Below are positions 61,704 through 64,000 of a stretch of 64,000 nt of DNA, one piece after another. The number at the start of each line of letters is the position of its first letter. Position 1 is the first letter of the stretch. The translations under genes were made by a program, and so were the position numbers. The stretch comes from Pedobacter soli (lineage in GTDB: Bacteria > Bacteroidota > Bacteroidia > Sphingobacteriales > Sphingobacteriaceae). The stretch spans positions 62,001-126,000 of the forward strand of contig NZ_FMZH01000008.1 in NCBI RefSeq assembly GCF_900101435.1, given 5' to 3'. Under the pieces are notes generated by a model. It saw nothing but the letters and a program-made list of their open reading frames with translations, did not search any database and was not told where the DNA came from.

Positions 61704-63626
61704 TTATTTTTTTATGCTTTTACGAATCTGAGTAACGGTGTAGTCTCGCATTCCTGCCTGTGATCTATATCCAATTATAGCTGTTCTACCAGTTATTTTT
61801 CCGGTGGATGGGTTAAAATAAAGACGGTTACTATAGCTTGCTCCTGTAGCAGGATTATTAGTTGCACTATCCATAAACTGAAAATATTTACCTTTCTCGT
61901 CGGTACCCATTGCAACAACTACGACATAATGGTCTGTTGAATTGTCTTTGTTAGCAATTGGAGCGCCTGCTCTATTGTCGACACCTATTAAAACTGGTAT
62001 TTTTTTGCTTAAGGATGTAATCATATAACTGATAGCCTTTTTAGTCTGAGTTAGGTTTACCCCATCTTGGGTAGTATAAATTGAAAATGTTTGTCCACCA
62101 GGTAAAAAGCCAGAGCACGTATATCCAGCTTTGCCTAATTGTTCTTTAGCTAATATTAGGCAATTTACATTTTTTGGGTTTCCATCAGGACCAATAATTT
62201 GTCGCATTGGAACAAATTTTTCAAAGGAAATAACTCTATCCACTGTAGGCCAAGGATCTGTGTCTTGATATTCTTGGTAAGCTGTTTGATCAGGATCAAA
62301 TAAAACTTCATTATCAGAATCAATCCAGTTATCAGCATCGGGATCAGCTATGATTTCTGTTGCTGGCAAAAACTGATTTTTAAAATTTTCAAAACTGCCA
62401 GGATTTGCCATTAAATACCCAACTGCCCATTGTCCAAATTCAATATTATCTTGTGTAATGATTTGGAGTTTATCTATATAATCGGCAAGTGCGGCAGTAA
62501 TTTCTACATTATTAGGATCTCTTAAAAAACTTTGCTGTGCTTGTGTACCTATTCCCAAATTGGTAATCACATAATCTGCAGTAAGGGTGTTTACCGTTAC
62601 ATTTGGGCCATGGCTATTTGGATAAGGTTCGAAACTGCCATCCAAACTTGTAGCATCTGGATTGCCTGAATCACCAGGATTAGGTTGCCCAGCCTGGTCT
62701 GCAACAATATCCATTCCCTGGTAATATACTCCAGGCATATAGGCATTATAGATAGGCCAACCTGATGCTAAATAACCAGATGTACTATTGCTACCACCGC
62801 CACTTCCAAATATTGATCCCCAATTTATATTTAATCTCCATCCTCCGGCGCCTTCGTTAAAATTCTCTGAATAGACAGATAAGCCAAATATATGCCCTAT
62901 CCAACCAATTACATTATTTGCTAAATTTGCTATCCATTTCCAAAAATCAACAGCCGTTTTATCCTTTAAACCATTCTGTGATTGTAATTTACCGTTCTTT
63001 AATGTCAAAGCAAGGCTCTCAACAGGTGGTTCCTGCGCCAACTTCATACAATAAGATTCCTGCAAGACATTATTTTTTACCTGTTGTACAAAAATAGTAT
63101 CGCCTTTAAGGTTCCATTCATAAAGTTTACCATTTCGTTTGTCATTATTGTTATCTCCTTTATTTTCGGATATGAAATTGAGCAGATAAGCATGTAATTT
63201 ACCATTTCCACTGTCCTGTATAAAAAAAACTTCGGGCGGGTGCTGGGTATCGTAATTAATATTAGAGCCAGGTTTACGCGGAACAGTTACATTGTTTTTG
63301 GGTTTTAGGCTTTGGTTTGATACGTTTTGTTCACCTTTATTTAGCGAGCCTGTTATATTATCATTGTTCAGCGTAGGGATACGTACCACCTGTTTACCCC
63401 TTATATTGGCTTGCTTTGCCTTGCTCCAATCGAGTGTTAGGAGTTTTGCAGTTGGATTATCGTCAATCCAATGTTGAATAGTACTTTCTGTAATGAATTG
63501 TCTTTTTGGAAGATCTTCTGGGGCAATAAGATTGACGTTTTCTTTTCGGCAACCTTGCGCAAGAAACAGACAGATTAGCGTGAGGCAAGCCATGGCTTTA
63601 CCTTTGTTGAGCATTAATTTTTTCAT
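61704..63626 (-). CDS. Large lipoprotein with C-terminal papain-like cysteine-protease domain, probable polymorphic toxin
   Basis: 640 residues. A lipoprotein signal ends LFLAQGC. The region ~35-250 is a beta-rich surface domain, followed by a Gly/Ser/Asn-rich linker (~265-350) and a helical/acidic stretch to ~480. The last ~155 residues form a compact domain with C489 in VNCLILAKEQLG, H566 in STDHYVVVVAMG and D586 in FQFMDSATN, the Cys-His-Asp order of papain-like enzymes. The modular layout (anchor, linker, small enzymatic tip) and the secreted gene 4 bp downstream fit a contact-delivered toxin; a role in surface processing is the alternative. The delivery route is not visible. Confidence 0.75.
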   Translation of the reverse strand: MKKLMLNKGKAMACLTLICLFLAQGCRKENVNLIAPEDLPKRQFITESTIQHWIDDNPTAKLLTLDWSKAKQANIRGKQVVRIPTLNNDNITGSLNKGEQNVSNQSLKPKNNVTVPRKPGSNINYDTQHPPEVFFIQDSGNGKLHAYLLNFISENKGDNNNDKRNGKLYEWNLKGDTIFVQQVKNNVLQESYCMKLAQEPPVESLALTLKNGKLQSQNGLKDKTAVDFWKWIANLANNVIGWIGHIFGLSVYSENFNEGAGGWRLNINWGSIFGSGGGSNSTSGYLASGWPIYNAYMPGVYYQGMDIVADQAGQPNPGDSGNPDATSLDGSFEPYPNSHGPNVTVNTLTADYVITNLGIGTQAQQSFLRDPNNVEITAALADYIDKLQIITQDNIEFGQWAVGYLMANPGSFENFKNQFLPATEIIADPDADNWIDSDNEVLFDPDQTAYQEYQDTDPWPTVDRVISFEKFVPMRQIIGPDGNPKNVNCLILAKEQLGKAGYTCSGFLPGGQTFSIYTTQDGVNLTQTKKAISYMITSLSKKIPVLIGVDNRAGAPIANKDNSTDHYVVVVAMGTDEKGKYFQFMDSATNNPATGASYSNRLYFNPSTGKITGRTAIIGYRSQAGMRDYTVTQIRKSIKK

Positions 63627-63663
63627 CGTTAATTTAAATTTAATTGTGAGAGGGACGTGGATG

Positions 63664-63695
63664 CAAACTTACGGTAATAGAATTGTTACCTACAA
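63664..63695 (-). promoter_or_regulatory. Promoter of the toxin-like lipoprotein gene
   Basis: On the minus strand TTG (63695-63693), 21 bp, then TAAGTTTG (63671-63664), an exact -7 match. The start of transcription would be about 30 bp before the ATG at 63626. Confidence 0.6.
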
Positions 63696-63787
63696 GGGGT
63701 TTTCCGGAATTTTACATGAAATAGTTTGTATATTCATAGTTAGCTCATTAATCGCATAAATATTTCTTTTATTTTACATGTACTCAA

Positions 63788-63811
63788 AAAAAACGCCTCC
63801 TAAGAGGCGGC
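63788..63811. terminator. Hairpin terminator between the minus-strand end gene and the toxin locus
   Basis: GCCTC-CTAA-GAGGC extended by one CG pair; a run of A precedes it on the plus strand, which is a T-run for minus-strand transcripts. It ends the gene at 63839. The remaining part of 63627-63838 holds no gene. Confidence 0.75.
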
Positions 63812-63838
63812 TTTGTAACGCAAGATGCAAATCAATTA

Positions 63839-64000
63839 TCACACTTTTAATTTTTTAAATGTTAAGCCTATAATGTGTTTGCGTTGTGGGTGATCTAATT
63901 TTAGCGATGCTTTGATGTAACTTTTAACCCCCAGTACGATATCCACTAATCCTGTTTGTTCTGCGTAAAAAACAATAGCTCTTTTTTTACGGGCATCATC
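63839..64000 (-). CDS. C-terminal 53 codons of an unrecognised protein, start outside window
   Basis: The minus frame is open from the window edge to a TGA at 63839-63841. Visible parts include KKRAIVFYAEQTGLVDIVLG and KLDHPQRKHIIGLTFKKL. Basic, with a pattern of one or two helices and a Lys-rich end; no family recognised. The hairpin terminator follows 28 bp later, supporting a true gene end. Confidence 0.7.
   Translation of the reverse strand, partial: DDARKKRAIVFYAEQTGLVDIVLGVKSYIKASLKLDHPQRKHIIGLTFKKLKV

Noticed and set aside
63493..63759. 88-codon plus-strand ORF at the 5' end of the toxin gene
   Set aside because: It is antisense to the lipoprotein signal region and crosses the toxin promoter; no protein features.

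Overview
The window looks like chromosomal DNA of a Bacteroidota bacterium, most likely a Pedobacter-like member of the Sphingobacteriaceae. The grounds are a SusC-type TonB receptor, two receptors of the TonB-dependent/carboxypeptidase-regulatory-domain class, starts without Shine-Dalgarno sequences, promoters of the TAnnTTTG type (clearest before the tRNA-Lys and the GH27 gene), and secreted enzymes with AQ-ending signal peptides. The taxon is inferred from gene style; no rRNA is present.

Layout. 1-3110 (-) is a SusC-like receptor cut by the window edge. 3.7-4.8 kb holds a DEDDh exonuclease and an AT-rich orphan ORF with a broken 5' side. 5.2-27.5 kb is a peptide and hydroxyproline catabolic block: two Xaa-Pro aminopeptidases, an M1 aminopeptidase, a DUF885 peptidase, a DPP-IV-like S9 peptidase, an APC amino-acid permease, an AraC regulator and a complete four-enzyme route from trans-4-hydroxy-L-proline to 2-oxoglutarate (epimerase, D-amino-acid dehydrogenase, DapA-family deaminase, semialdehyde dehydrogenase). 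28.3-39.4 kb is carbohydrate-oriented: a 1301-residue GH31 with FN3, F5/8C, dockerin-like and cohesin-like regions, a GH30, a Crp-type regulator, a formylglycine sulfatase and a GH27. Together the two blocks suggest scavenging of hydroxyproline-containing glycoproteins (plant arabinogalactan/extensin type or collagen); this is inference.

39.4-49.5 kb carries regulators, an LtaS-like membrane sulfatase-fold enzyme, a small lipoprotein and two divergent TonB-dependent receptors. 49.6-59.0 kb has an HD hydrolase, an OmpR/HK two-component pair and a tight operon of a PepSY-like protein, a PAP2 phosphatase, TolC, a lipoprotein adaptor and an RND pump. 59.8-63.6 kb (-) looks like a polymorphic-toxin locus: a lipoprotein with a C-terminal papain-like domain, a probable immunity gene 4 bp downstream, and a tail of orphan coding remnants and another secreted protein. 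The window ends in the C-terminal 53 codons of an unrecognised minus-strand gene.

Non-coding structure is unusually rich. There are three tandem arrays with an exact 21-bp period (4935-5207, 59063-59293, 34949-35347). The first two share the same unit although 54 kb apart. There is also a 150-bp direct repeat with hairpins, several perfect hairpins with four-base loops, and a MITE-like element at 52206-52413.
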